Shown piece by piece: positions 19,343-28,779 of a stretch of DNA of 39,266 nucleotides (positions within the stretch are counted from its first letter, which is position 1; the number at the start of each line of letters is the position of its first letter). Under the pieces are notes generated by a model, which made no database searches, was not told the DNA's origin, and saw only the letters and a list, made by a program, of their open reading frames with translations. The position numbers and the translations under genes were made by a program. Origin of the DNA: Chrysochromulina tobinii (taxonomy: Eukaryota > Haptophyta > Prymnesiales > Chrysochromulinaceae); contig JWZX01002728.1 in the NCBI GenBank assembly GCA_001275005.1, positions 1-39,266 of the forward strand, given 5' to 3'.

Positions 19343-20749
19343 ATGCAAACGTCCGCAACGCCCATGGCGGCCCTCTTCACCGATGACGAGGCTGCGGCGG
19401 CAATCCAGTCGCGGATACGAGGCAGGCACGCGCGCGCCCAGACGAGCCACAGGGCGGCGCAGCGGGCATCCGCGCGCATCGACGACGAGCCATCGATCCC
19501 CTTCACGGCAGATCTCGCCAAGCAGCTTGCCGAGGCTGGCGGCGTCGGCGCGAGCGCGAATGGGATGCACGTCGTGTGCCCTCGGCTGGTCGCAACGGGC
19601 CATAAGCTGGCAGGCTCGCTTAGGACGGCGCTCCGTGGGTTGCCGCACCTCACGGCGGTCGACCTCTCCGACAACCGCCTCACCTCGCTCGCCGGCCTTG
19701 AGGCACTGCCGTTGCTAAACTCGCTCGTGTGCCGCAACAACCGTCTGATGGGCGTGCTCGACTACCGCGCACCGGCGCTCGGCTCGCGCCTGAGCTCCGC
19801 CGACCTACGCGACAATGCCATCGCGGGCGCCGTCAGCCTGCCGCCCGACGCCGACGGCCACGCCGTCGGCATCGAGGTACATACACAACTCGAGACGCTG
19901 CTCCTCGACGGTAACCGGCTGCGCTCCCTGCGCGGTGTGGGCGCCGCGCGCCGGCTTCGCACGTTCTCGGCCGCGCGCAACAGCATCCAGGACACGAGCG
20001 GCCTCGGCCCTCTCACACATCTCCGAGCGCTCGACCTGAGTGCTAACCAGCTCCACGCGTGCAACGAGCTCACGGAGCTGTGTACGCTCCGGACGCTCGC
20101 GCTGCATGGGAACCGGCTCGCGGCCCTACCGGACCTGACGGGCCTGATCGAGCTGCACTCGCTCACGCTCGCCTCCAATCAGCTCCTCTCACTCCCGGCC
20201 CTCGCAGAGGCCCTCACGGCCAACACGCTCAAGGCCTCGATGGATACCGATGGCGACGGGTTCATCGACGCGACCGAGCTCTTGGCATGGAAGGCAAAGG
20301 CGCCGGCGGCGCGCGCGCTGCGCTCGCTCACGGTCGCTAACAACCCCTTCCTCGACCGCCTTCTCGACGCGCGCCTCAGGATCATTCATGCCATCCCGAC
20401 CCTTGCGATCCTTGACGAAATTGACGTAACGCCCGAGGAGACGGTTGCCTGCAAGGGCCTCCACGGCGACGACGCGGCGCAGCTGCTTGCGATCCGACAA
20501 AGACTCTTTCCTGACGTGAACCATATGAACAGTCATAACTTCGAGAACCACCCGAAGCTCATGTTCAGCTACGCCCGCCAGCACTCTGAGCTTTGGCCCA
20601 GGTCGCATGACCTCATCCCGCCGCTCCAGGGCTTCAGCCACGCCGCCGAGCTCTCCGCCGAAAGGATACGCAAGGACACGTACGGGGAGGAGCTGCAACG
20701 GTCGCCTAAGCCTCCGCGCCGCACGGCGGAGCGCTTCGCGGAGCGCTGA
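19343..20749 (+). CDS. IQ / leucine-rich-repeat / EF-hand protein
   Basis: A single exon of 468 residues from ATG 19343 (MQTSATPMAALF); an upstream ATG at 19226 is possible but its leader looks non-coding. An IQ calmodulin-binding motif (AAAAIQSRIRGRHAR) lies at about residues 15-30. LRRs run from about 90 to 290 (LTAVDLSDNRLTSLAGLEALPLLNSL, LRALDLSANQLHACNEL, LRTLALHGNRLAALPDL). A canonical EF-hand loop (DTDGDGFIDATE) near residue 302 interrupts the LRR array before its capping segment (FLDRLLDARLRIIHAIPTLAILDEIDVTPEE). LRR proteins with this cap are common in axonemes, which fits the TTC12 neighbour. Calcium-dependent binding is likely; the partner is unknown. Confidence 0.78.
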   Translation: MQTSATPMAALFTDDEAAAAIQSRIRGRHARAQTSHRAAQRASARIDDEPSIPFTADLAKQLAEAGGVGASANGMHVVCPRLVATGHKLAGSLRTALRGLPHLTAVDLSDNRLTSLAGLEALPLLNSLVCRNNRLMGVLDYRAPALGSRLSSADLRDNAIAGAVSLPPDADGHAVGIEVHTQLETLLLDGNRLRSLRGVGAARRLRTFSAARNSIQDTSGLGPLTHLRALDLSANQLHACNELTELCTLRTLALHGNRLAALPDLTGLIELHSLTLASNQLLSLPALAEALTANTLKASMDTDGDGFIDATELLAWKAKAPAARALRSLTVANNPFLDRLLDARLRIIHAIPTLAILDEIDVTPEETVACKGLHGDDAAQLLAIRQRLFPDVNHMNSHNFENHPKLMFSYARQHSELWPRSHDLIPPLQGFSHAAELSAERIRKDTYGEELQRSPKPPRRTAERFAER

Positions 20750-21471
20750 GGCACACCGAGTGTGTATCATCGACGCGCGCGCGGCTGCCCATCCAGTCCG
20801 GGCGGGAGATCTATGGGAGATCATTGTGCCGCAGCGAGCCCTGGCTCACGCGTGCCCTGCCGTGCGAGTGAGACGTGCACCGCGTGGCCCTAACCCGTGA
20901 CCGGCGTCGCCGTCGGGTCGACGCGGGCGGTGCGGTGTGCGAGTGCACCCCCATTTCAGAGACTCGTCCATGGAGTCGACAGTGCGTCTATTTGGTCTCT
21001 TTAATCGTTGGTAAGGTGAAGGTTATAGGTTTTATTTTTGTGAATCAAAACTTGACGTAATATGCGAACCCGGACGTGCGTTCCCAATGACTCCGCGTCC
21101 GGGGCACACCTCGAACTCAGAACAAGACGGAACTTCAAGACTTAAGCTGTTAAAAGTAACGAACGGCGCGGGCCTCCCACGAGTACCGCAACCCGGGCGC
21201 CAATCGCCATGCGCACACCACGCGCGATGGCCGCGTCGTGCGCGCCGACGCTATACCTATAGCGAATCCGCGCGAACGACTCGCGCACGTCCGCATCGCC
21301 GGCGCCAAATCGAACTCAATAGTAACTCGATAGCAACATCATCTCTGTGACTCTGACTCCCTAGGCGCTAGGTCGGTCGCTTGGTCGGTCTCCCCGAGCG
21401 CTGATGTCTCGGGATGTCTCGGGCGCCGTCCGCCCGTCGGTACTGTACACGGTGCCGCTCGAGGGTGCCCC
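20750..21471. other. Convergent intergenic region
   Basis: 722 bp with no credible gene; it holds the 3' ends of two converging genes. The stretch 20985-21065 is markedly AT-rich compared with its surroundings. A short GGTCGGTCGCTTGGTCGGTC repeat occurs at about 21371-21390. Confidence 0.5.
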
Positions 21472-22314
21472 TTAGGCGCCTTGGCCGAGCCTCTTAATCG
21501 AGTCGGCCATCGCCCTCTCCACCGCCTTCAGGCGCAGGTGCGCATTTGGCGCCATCAGCGCCGCGCCACGTACGTCGTACGCGGCGGCCGCCTTTCCGAC
21601 GGAAGGTCCAGCTGGCTGTAGCAGCCCGGCGACCCAGAGGGCGCGCGCCGAGGGCTGCTCGGCGTCGGGCATCGTGCCAAGGTTCGCGAGCACGCGCTCG
21701 AGCTCCTCGGGCGAAATCTGGCGAGATCCGATCCGGCGCACGAGGCCGAGCCACACGTCCACAGTCTCCTTGAGCGCCTTCGCGCGCTCGATGACCGAAG
21801 GCTCGGCCGGCTCGCGATCTAGGACGTCTATCCAGCGCGCGCGCGCGGGCCGCCCGAACCACGGGTTCCCAAAGTGCGGCATCACCTCCACGACCTCGAC
21901 CAGCCGTCGGGCCGAGATGACCACGTCCGCTGTGCCCTCTGGATGCACTGGCGAGACTGGGACCGGCGTGACGGACTCGAGCTCAATTGACACACCGTGG
22001 CTGTGCGGTCGCTCGCCCTGCCGGCCAAGCACGACGATCGGTGAGCTCGCGCTGCCAGACTGGAGCAGCTCGACGAGCTCAGGCGGCGCAGTCATAATGA
22101 GCTTCTGTCCCGGTACCATACTCTCGAGGACGACCAGCCGGCAGGAGGAGATGCCCCGTTTCACGTCGGCGATGCGCCGCTGCAGCAGATTGAAGTCCAT
22201 GCCGGGATCCGTCATGAATGCCACGTATCGCGGTCGAGCCGTCAGTGCCACGAGGGCGGCGAAGCGCAAGCTCGCCAGCATTTCCCGTCCGATTCGCGAG
22301 GGAAGATTCGTCAT
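21472..22314 (-). CDS. LON substrate-binding-domain-like protein
   Basis: A single exon of 280 residues. The segment SCRLVVLESMVPGQKLIMTAPPELVELLQSG, then SPIVVLGRQGERPHSHGVSIELESVTP and ADVVISARRLVEVVEV, follows the order of beta strands in the LON N-terminal (PUA-like) domain, which binds unfolded substrates in Lon proteases and occurs alone in many algae. No AAA+ or protease domain follows. The remaining C-terminal ~110 residues are helical with a coiled-coil tendency (AHLRLKAVERAMADSIKRLG). Function is unknown. Confidence 0.6.
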   Translation of the reverse strand: MTNLPSRIGREMLASLRFAALVALTARPRYVAFMTDPGMDFNLLQRRIADVKRGISSCRLVVLESMVPGQKLIMTAPPELVELLQSGSASSPIVVLGRQGERPHSHGVSIELESVTPVPVSPVHPEGTADVVISARRLVEVVEVMPHFGNPWFGRPARARWIDVLDREPAEPSVIERAKALKETVDVWLGLVRRIGSRQISPEELERVLANLGTMPDAEQPSARALWVAGLLQPAGPSVGKAAAAYDVRGAALMAPNAHLRLKAVERAMADSIKRLGQGA

Positions 22315-22630
22315 CTCAATCCCACGAAGCCGCTATAAACTTGGGGCGTGAGGCTTCTGACTGCTAAGGACCGGACGAGTGAGGGAGAGCTCTGAATAGA
22401 GCCGTATTTCCACAACACTAGAATAATACGACCTCTCTAGTATGCGCACATAGAATCATACGAATGGTTCCATGTATGATTCTTCCACATCGCACATGTG
22501 CGTGAACTGCTAAGGTAAAGGTATATTGTGGGGGCGCGCCGCCGTCCAGCCGCCCCATGTTCTAGCATGCTATTGTGCGACTCACTCGCGCGCGTAGGCC
22601 CATAGGGGCGCTCCTCCGAAGCCACACCGC
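22315..22630. other. Intergenic region with an inverted repeat
   Basis: No gene is seen. An imperfect inverted repeat (AGAATCATACGAATGG facing CCATGTATGATTCTTCC) lies at about 22451-22485 and could form a hairpin upstream of the LON-like gene. Confidence 0.5.
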
Positions 22631-23377
22631 TCATTTGCGCTGCGACAGAGCCTGGATCACCAGGGCGTCGTCCCTCACGTTCGCCGAGTCGCCCACGAGG
22701 GCAATGGCCTCCACGTAGTCGCCGAGGATTTGCGAATGGTACTGGGGGAATTCCCGGATGAGTTTCTCCTGTATTCTGTAGCTGAAGACTTCGGCCGCTG
22801 TCTTCAGCCCAATATTCTTCTTCTGCTCCGCCGCCCATTGAAGGCAGAGGAGGACGAAGGAGATGGTGCCGAGTGGCGGCTCCATCCAGTTCCACGACCA
22901 CGCGCCGACCTCGAGCCACGTGTCCGTGTCACCGTGCTCCGGAGGCTCCGCGGTGACGAAGTATTCGTTGAATGCGGACGAGGCCTGGAGGCTGAACACG
23001 AGCGGGATCGAGCCCCAGCCAACGGCTTGCGCACCGAAGATCATCACTTTGCCCGACGCGTGCACCCTGCCCAGGCCCGCCTCCGCCAAGGTGCTGATTT
23101 TGAGGAGCGTTGCGGTGGTATCCGCGTGCGAAACTCCATCCACGTACATGATCTCGCGCCGCATCATCTCACGCTTCGCATCGACGTTGCCGCTCTTCGC
23201 CATCTTGAACAGGTCGGTGTTTTCGAGCTCCGAGACGTGAGTCACCCTGTTCTTCAACATATCGGCTTCGACCACAATAGCCATCGTCCGGACGGCCATT
23301 GGGCATCGATTCAGCAGTGAGGCATCAAGCCGGCGCGGCGCGGCGCGGTAGAGAACACGGGCCGCTGACGACATCAT
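22631..23377 (-). CDS. Two-TM membrane protein of unknown function, intronless paralogue
   Basis: 248 residues, single exon. The N-terminus (MMSSAARVLYRAAPRRLDASLLNRC) is basic and Ser/Arg rich like a mitochondrial presequence. Two hydrophobic segments lie at about residues 112-140 and 168-190. Between them is the strongly conserved FNEYFVTAEPPEHGDTDTWLEVGAWSWNWMEPPLGTIS. The gene at 24954-25977 is a clear paralogue with the same order: RREIM, then YFVTAEPP, then LEVGAWSW, WMEPPLGTISF, and a C-terminal DYVEAIALV helix. I recognise no named family. A mitochondrial inner-membrane location is inferred from the leader. Confidence 0.75.
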   Translation of the reverse strand: MMSSAARVLYRAAPRRLDASLLNRCPMAVRTMAIVVEADMLKNRVTHVSELENTDLFKMAKSGNVDAKREMMRREIMYVDGVSHADTTATLLKISTLAEAGLGRVHASGKVMIFGAQAVGWGSIPLVFSLQASSAFNEYFVTAEPPEHGDTDTWLEVGAWSWNWMEPPLGTISFVLLCLQWAAEQKKNIGLKTAAEVFSYRIQEKLIREFPQYHSQILGDYVEAIALVGDSANVRDDALVIQALSQRK

Positions 23378-23779
23378 TCCGAATTTAGTCTCTTTTCACA
23401 CTATCTTCCCCGTTTTCCCCACAGTGGAGTCGGCCCGGCGGGGCCGACTCTCGCTCGGCGTGGAAGCCCCCATTCACAATGAGAAAGGAGGGGCTGGACA
23501 TTTTTATAGGCTCTTTCCGTACCGCCGAAGGCCCTCTTCATAGTTCATCAATTGTAGTTCATACAGATACACTTCAGTGAGTGAGTGAGTGAGTGAGTGA
23601 GTGAGTGAGACACAGTCACTCACTCACTCACTCACTCACTCACTCACTCACTCACTCACTCACTCTAGTATCTTCCACTGTCTGTACCCATATGTGCCGA
23701 TTTCCCTACTTTGGCGAACGAATTCCATGTCATCCCTTGATGTCATCAGACACAACAGTCGGCGTCGCCCGTTTGCCGT
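23378..23779. other. Intergenic region with a tetranucleotide hairpin
   Basis: 402 bp between the stop of the four-TM gene and the start of the two-TM gene. It holds a (GTGA)n/(CACT)n inverted microsatellite (listed separately) and, at about 23431-23454, a perfect 10-bp-stem palindrome, GAGTCGGCCC with GGGCCGACTC. Confidence 0.65.
23577..23664. repeat. Inverted tetranucleotide microsatellite (GTGA)8 ... (CACT)12
   Basis: Bases 23577-23609 are (GTGA)n and 23617-23664 are (CACT)n, exact reverse complements separated by about 7 bases. The pair can fold into a perfect hairpin with a stem of more than 30 bp. Confidence 0.95.
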
Positions 23780-24388
23780 TCAGGTGCCACTCGCCTTCAT
23801 CTGCTTCTCTTGCTCCGCGCCCACGACAACCGCCATCATGAAGCAAAACATGGCGCAAACCCCACAGCAGATGAACACCGGGATGAGACATAAGGACGCG
23901 ATAATGTACAGCTTCGATTGGTTGTACAAGACAGCGTCGCAGTGCGTCTCGTCGGTGCTGAACACCCAGATGCAGCCGATGATGAACCATACGAATAGGA
24001 TGGTGTTGAGCGGCGCACCAAGGCAGGTGAGGTAGCCCTGCATCGGTAACCGCACGCGGTCGGGAACGCAGCAGATCAAGGGGAGGGTCGCCAACGGCAA
24101 TAATGTGTTGACCGCTGAGATAGTGCCCCCCCACCAGAGCCACAACGGTAAGGGAGATCCGCAATGCGCGTGGTCTCCGTCGTTGGTGTAGTATATGGTC
24201 AGGTTCACGATCGCGGGGAGCAGACCGAGGACGAGGCCCACGAAGAGAAGAGTCAAGATGACCTGTGTGGAAGGGCCCTGCCGCACCTCCTCCTGACCGT
24301 TGAGAGGCGTATGCTCGTTCGCAGGCTTGAGGCTCTCGGTTGAAATCTCCTCCACCAGCTCCCCCGTCGCCGCGGAGTCAGCCAGCAT
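23780..24388 (-). CDS. Four-TM membrane protein (TMEM272-like)
   Basis: 202 residues, single exon. A polar N-terminal tail (ELVEEISTESLKPANEHTPLNGQ) is followed by four hydrophobic helices at about 42-66, 80-105, 119-142 and 160-188 (VILTLLFVGLVLGLLPAIVNL; LWLWWGGTISAVNTLL; LNTILFVWFIIGCIWVF; LYIIASLCLIPVFICCGVC). The segment WFIIGCIWVFS...CDAVLYNQSKLYIIAS resembles the third and fourth helices of TMEM272-type proteins; that match is by eye. It sits between two paralogous membrane-protein genes on the same strand. Function is unknown. Confidence 0.65.
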   Translation of the reverse strand: MLADSAATGELVEEISTESLKPANEHTPLNGQEEVRQGPSTQVILTLLFVGLVLGLLPAIVNLTIYYTNDGDHAHCGSPLPLWLWWGGTISAVNTLLPLATLPLICCVPDRVRLPMQGYLTCLGAPLNTILFVWFIIGCIWVFSTDETHCDAVLYNQSKLYIIASLCLIPVFICCGVCAMFCFMMAVVVGAEQEKQMKASGT

Positions 24389-24953
24389 CGGGTCGATAAT
24401 TCCCCACCCTTTTCTGGGAGATGCAACCCTTTTAAGGAACCGCGTGCGTCGTGTGTGAGAATGAGAATGAGCGGGCTGATGTGAGCGAGCTCAACTCTTC
24501 TCTGCTGCCGTGCAAAGACCTTGTAAAACAGACCTCACCCGGAGGCGCCTCAGCAGAACTTTCAAAGATATGAGGGCGGCGCGGCGCAGCCACCCGCCGC
24601 GAACACAGCCGCGCGATGCATCCACCCCTGGGGAGACCCCGCCCGCCGTCGCGCGGAGTCACCACATTTGCACACCAGGGGGTCCCTTCATCAGACATCA
24701 CTGTCGGCGGTAGCTTGTTTTGAAACATGAAAGAGGAACGGAAGGGATAAAAGTGTCACCGTCTAGCGTCGCTTATCACCGTCATGTCGTCGATGTTGAT
24801 GCGTTCTGAACGTTGTACGTTGAGTGAACGTGTTGCGCAAGTGTGCGCGGGGGTTCCTGTCGTCGGTGGCACACAGGCACACTGACACGACACAGCGTAC
24901 ACAAGGGCATCTGCTCTTCATTTAGTCGACTAGGCAGCCACCGATGGCACGAG
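24389..24953. other. Intergenic region
   Basis: 565 bp with no credible gene: the promoter of the four-TM gene and the 3' end of the intron-bearing paralogue. I see no notable repeat. Confidence 0.5.
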
Positions 24954-25977
24954 CTATCGCTTCTGCAGCAGCTTGAGGATCTCCGCGTGCTCTCGCTCGA
25001 GCTCCTCAGTGTCGTTGACCATCGCGATGCAACTCACGTACTGACGGAGCGCGGGGCCGTCGAAGCGTGCAAAGGCCGCCTGACGAGCGATCCGACGCAT
25101 CAGTCGTAATCAGACGTAATCCGACGTAATCAGACGCAATCAGTCGAAGCGTGCAAAGGCCGCCTGACGAGCGATCCGACGCAATCAGTCGTAATCCGAC
25201 GTAATCCGACGCAATCCGACGCAATCCGACGCGATCAAGACGCAATCCGCGCACCTGGCGCGCGATCATCGCAATCTGCTTCTCCTGCATCTGCTCCACC
25301 ATTGAGAGCCCTCCGATACTCATCCGCTGATCGCGCGCGAACTGGATGCACAGGAGGAAGAAGGAGATGGTGCCGAGCGGCGGCTCCATCCAGCTCCACG
25401 ACCACGCGCCGACCTCGAGCCACGTGTCCGCCTCACCCACATCGGGAGGCTCGGCGGTCACAAAGTAGTCGTTGAAGATCGATGCCGTTGTGTAGTGGAA
25501 TACGAGCGGGAGCGACGTCCAGCCCGCCACGAGCGCCGTGTAGATCGACAGCTGGTACGGCGCCTTCATGAGCATCTGGTTCTCCACGCACGCCTTCGCG
25601 ATGCCAAGCAGCTGTCCAGGCTCGCAACGCGCGCAGTTAGTGCACGTCCTGCGCGCGCGATAGAAAAGGAGGCAAGGAGGCTGACGGCTGATGGGACTCA
25701 CGATGGGTGTCGTCTCGGAGTATGCGATCCGATCGATCCTCATGATTTCGCGACGCAGCCGCTCACGCGAGGCATCGAGGTGCTCTCCTCGCTCGGAGAG
25801 GATGACGAGTTGGTCACCCGTCAAGTCGCTCACGTGGCGCGGCATTAGCTTTGCATCCTCGATCGACGGCAACGGCTTCACCCGGCGGCTGACTGGAGTG
25901 GCTGCCGTGCTCATGGTGGTCGCGCACCGTAGCGCATGTAGCGGTAGCGATCTCATGCAGCGGAGGCGTGCGAACAT
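24954..25977 (-). CDS. Two-TM membrane protein of unknown function, intron-bearing paralogue
   Basis: Three exons (25977-25702, 25611-25255, 25079-24954) give 252 residues. The leader MFARLRCMRSLPLHALRCATT is presequence-like. It aligns along its length with the 248-residue gene at 22631: RREIMRID, TTPILLGIAKA, NDYFVTAEPPDVGEADTWLEVGAWSWSWMEPPLGTISFFLL, and the C-terminal YVSCIAMVNDTEELEREHAEILKLLQKR. Intron 1 (25701-25612) is conventional, with GTGAGT donor and a CACTAAC branch-like site. Intron 2 (25254-25080) is full of GGATTGCGTC-type units and holds a second copy of the exon 3 start at 25145-25183. The paralogue lacks both introns. Confidence 0.75.
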
Positions 25978-26126
25978 TTTGTGCGATTCGGCGTGCGTGC
26001 GTGCGCGCGTGCACGCGTGGCTTGCGTGCGTGCGTCGGGTGGACGGTGCCCTGTTCGACTGCCGATCGCCAGCGATCGCGGGGGGATACTAATCAACGTT
26101 CATCAAAATGGCCTAATCAGGAACAT

Positions 26127-28604
26127 CTAATTAGTTTGCAGCGCGCGGCGCGCCAACCACGGCGGCGGACCCCGCCAGCTCTCAGCACTGAACTGTAGCC
26201 GAAGCGCGGCCTGGCGCTCCTCTTCGCCCATCGCCTCCCAGGCGGGCGTCTGCGCCCAGCCGTGCTCGTCGTCATTGTTCCAGCCGCTCTCGCCCGTGAA
26301 GCCGAGCTGCCGCGCATAGCCGCGCTCCACGTCGCTTAGGAAGCGCCACTCGCGGTTGAAGACCTTGCGGCGCAGATTCTCCTTGCGCTCGCGCTGCAGC
26401 CGCGCCGAGGGCAACGACGGCACCTTGGGCGGCGTCGTGAGCGCCTTCGTCGCGCCGGGACGACGCCATGCTGCCGGGTCCGTGGGCGCCGTCGTGAGCG
26501 CATTGGTCGTCGGCGGATGCGCTCGCGGCAGGGCGACCGAGGGCGGTGGGGCGGCGGCGGCCGATGCGGGCGGCGGGACGGGCGGCGCGGCGGAGGGCGC
26601 GGCGGAGGGCGCTGTGGTGGGCGCGGTTCTTGGCGCTGTGGCGGGCGCGGCGGAGGGCGCGGCTGCTAAGGAAACGCCCTTCGGCGGTCTGGGGTGTATC
26701 TCGGAGGTATCTCGCGCCGGGTTGCCCGGTTTGGGAGGGTTGCCCAATTTGGGAGGTTGCTTCAAATGGACGATCCTGGAGCTCATCGCGCCTCCGTTGC
26801 TGCTGCCATCAGGACTGCCAGCCTCGCCGGCAGCCGCGTTGCACCCCTCGCACGCCGCGCCGTGAGCAGCCCCCCCAGCAGCAGCAGCAGCGGACCCGCT
26901 CTCGCCCGCGTCGCTCGTGCCGACCCCAAGGCCTCGTAACCACTGGGCACACGGCTCCGCCCAAAACGGTTTGAGACCAAACCCATGGTCTCCGAAGTCA
27001 CGGCGTAGGTAGTGCACTCGCGTGCCTGCCGCGCGCGCCGCGGCCACGTAGGGGTCTGTGTCGGACTCGGGCGGGCATACCTGCATGCAATGAGGGAGGC
27101 CATCAGCATGCAATGAGGGAGGCCATCAGCATGCAATGAGGGAGGCCATCAGCATGCAATGAGGGAGGCACTCAGTGGGGTGGCACTCAGCGTGCAATGA
27201 GGGAGGCACTCAGCGGGGTGGCACTCAGCATGCAATGAGGGAGGCACTCAGTGGGGTGGCACTCAGCATGCAATGAGGGAGGGCACTCCGCATGCAATGA
27301 GGGTCTGTACCTCATCTGCTGTCGAGGCGACGACGAAGAGAGGCGGCGGCGCGACGAACGCGTCTCCAGCGACGAGTCTCTCCTTGCCCACCACGAGTGA
27401 CCGCACCTGCATGCAATGAGGGAGGCCATCAGCATGCAATGACGGAGGGCCATCAGCATGCAATGAGGGAGGCCATCAGCATGCAATGAGGGAGGCCATA
27501 AGCATGCGATGAGGGAGGCCATCAGCATGCAATGAGGGAGGGCCATCAGCATGCAATGAGGGAGGCCATCAGCATGCAATGAGGGAGGCACTCAGTGGGG
27601 TGGCACTCAGCATGCAATGAGGGAGGCCATCAGCATGCAATGAGGGAGGCACTCAGCATGCGATGAGGGAGGCCATCAGCATGCGATGAGGGAGGCCATC
27701 AGCATGCGATGAGGAGGCAATCAGCATGCAATGAGGGAGGCAATCAGCATGCAATGAGGGACCGCACCTGCTCTGAGTGTACGTCCGCACGCCAAAAGCC
27801 GCATGTGTCCTCGGTGAGCCAGCCGTCGGGGCAAGTGCATGGATAGATCAGCCCCAAGCCATCGGGTGTGCCCTCGCTGTCGGGTGCGGCGATGGACACG
27901 GCGCTTGCGTCGCCGCCATGGCCGCCGCTGCTGCCTCTCTGTAGACTCACACCGCTGGCTGCTGCGGCGGCGCCCGAGGCGCACACGTAGCCTCCCGCCG
28001 AGAAGCCGAACGCCACCACCGGCCCGCCGTTCGCGTGCCTGCGCGCCGCGCGCACGGCGCCGACGAAATCCGCATGCATCTGCGCCAGATCGTGCGAGGG
28101 CAGCAGCCGGTAGCGGAGGACAAAGGCGGGAACGCCGAGGGCCTCGGCGACCCAGCGCGCAATCGGCGCGCCCTCGCGCGGGTGCAGGAACTCCAGGTTG
28201 CCGCCGGGGCACACGATCGCCGCGCCCTTGCCCGCGGGCGTGCCGGCGGGTGGCAGGTACGGCAGCAGCGCGGGCGCGCCGTCGACAAAGAGGGGATCCT
28301 CTGCAAGCGGCGGGAAAGGACGCGCCTTGCCGCGCTCGTCGCTAAGCACGATCCAATCGGGCATCTCGGGCCACTTCTTGCGCTTCGCGAGAAAGCGCGG
28401 CTGCTCTGGCGTGGCCATCGGCATGCCGTCAAGATCGATCATGGGCGACTCGATGGCATTCTTGCCTGGAAGGCTCTTCTTGCGCGGTTTGGGCACCGCG
28501 CCCTTGGATGAGGCCCGCGGCGCACGAACCGGCGCAAACGCCGGCGGCGCCACGTGCAAGAGGTCGATAAGCCCGGCTAGCGCATCGAGCGAGTCTTCTC
28601 TCAT
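26127..28604 (-). CDS. Alpha/beta hydrolase with a long C-terminal extension
   Basis: Three exons (28604-27768, 27406-27311, 27080-26127) give 628 residues. AIVCPGGNLEFLHPREGAPIARWVAEALGVPAFVLRYRL is the oxyanion-hole region; VVAFGFSAGGYVCASG holds the nucleophile Ser (GxSxG); VVASTADEVCPPESDTDPYV is assembled across two splice junctions and supplies the acid; and RRDFGDHGFGL holds the catalytic His. This is the plan of BD-FAE/esterase-lipase carboxylesterases. After residue ~360 come an Ala/Pro-rich linker and a charged C-terminal module (RKENLRRKVFNREWRFLSDVERGYARQLGF...GWNNDDEHGWAQTPAWEAM) that I do not recognise. Both introns are packed with a 23-bp repeat. It diverges from the PSMD6 gene. 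Confidence 0.78.
27081..27767. repeat. 23-bp GCATGC minisatellite in two consecutive hydrolase introns
   Basis: Introns 27310-27081 and 27767-27407 both consist mainly of units containing GCATGCAATGAGGGAGGC (plus strand) followed by CATCA, or by ACTCAGTGGGGTGGCACTCA in longer variants. More than 20 units are present in total. Both introns end GCATGCAG in sense orientation. Confidence 0.92.
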
Positions 28605-28779
28605 AAACGGCCTCTTCGCAAGAGTTTCGTCAAGACAAGTCAGTTCAAGTTCGAGTCAACTCACGGCTGGTCTAGTCAGTCATGTCCATCCACGGCTCCT
28701 ATCTTGCAGCCGCTGTGAACGGAGAAGGCCGCCAACGCGAGCGACTATCGGCGCTCTGTCGCAGAGGCGCCTGACGCAA
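28605..28779. promoter_or_regulatory. Divergent promoter region, hydrolase / PSMD6
   Basis: 175 bp between two opposite starts. It contains a TCAAG/TCAAC-rich stretch (CAAGTCAGTTCAAGTTCGAG near 28637) but no element I can name. Confidence 0.45.

Noticed and set aside
27081-27767. CRISPR-like look of regularly spaced GCATGCAATGAGGGAGG units
   Set aside because: Units are directly adjacent without unique spacers, sit in eukaryotic introns, and no cas genes are present.
28198-28779. Upstream extension of the PSMD6 frame
   Set aside because: It is antisense to the hydrolase exon 1 and lacks homology; ATG 28780 gives the expected family length.
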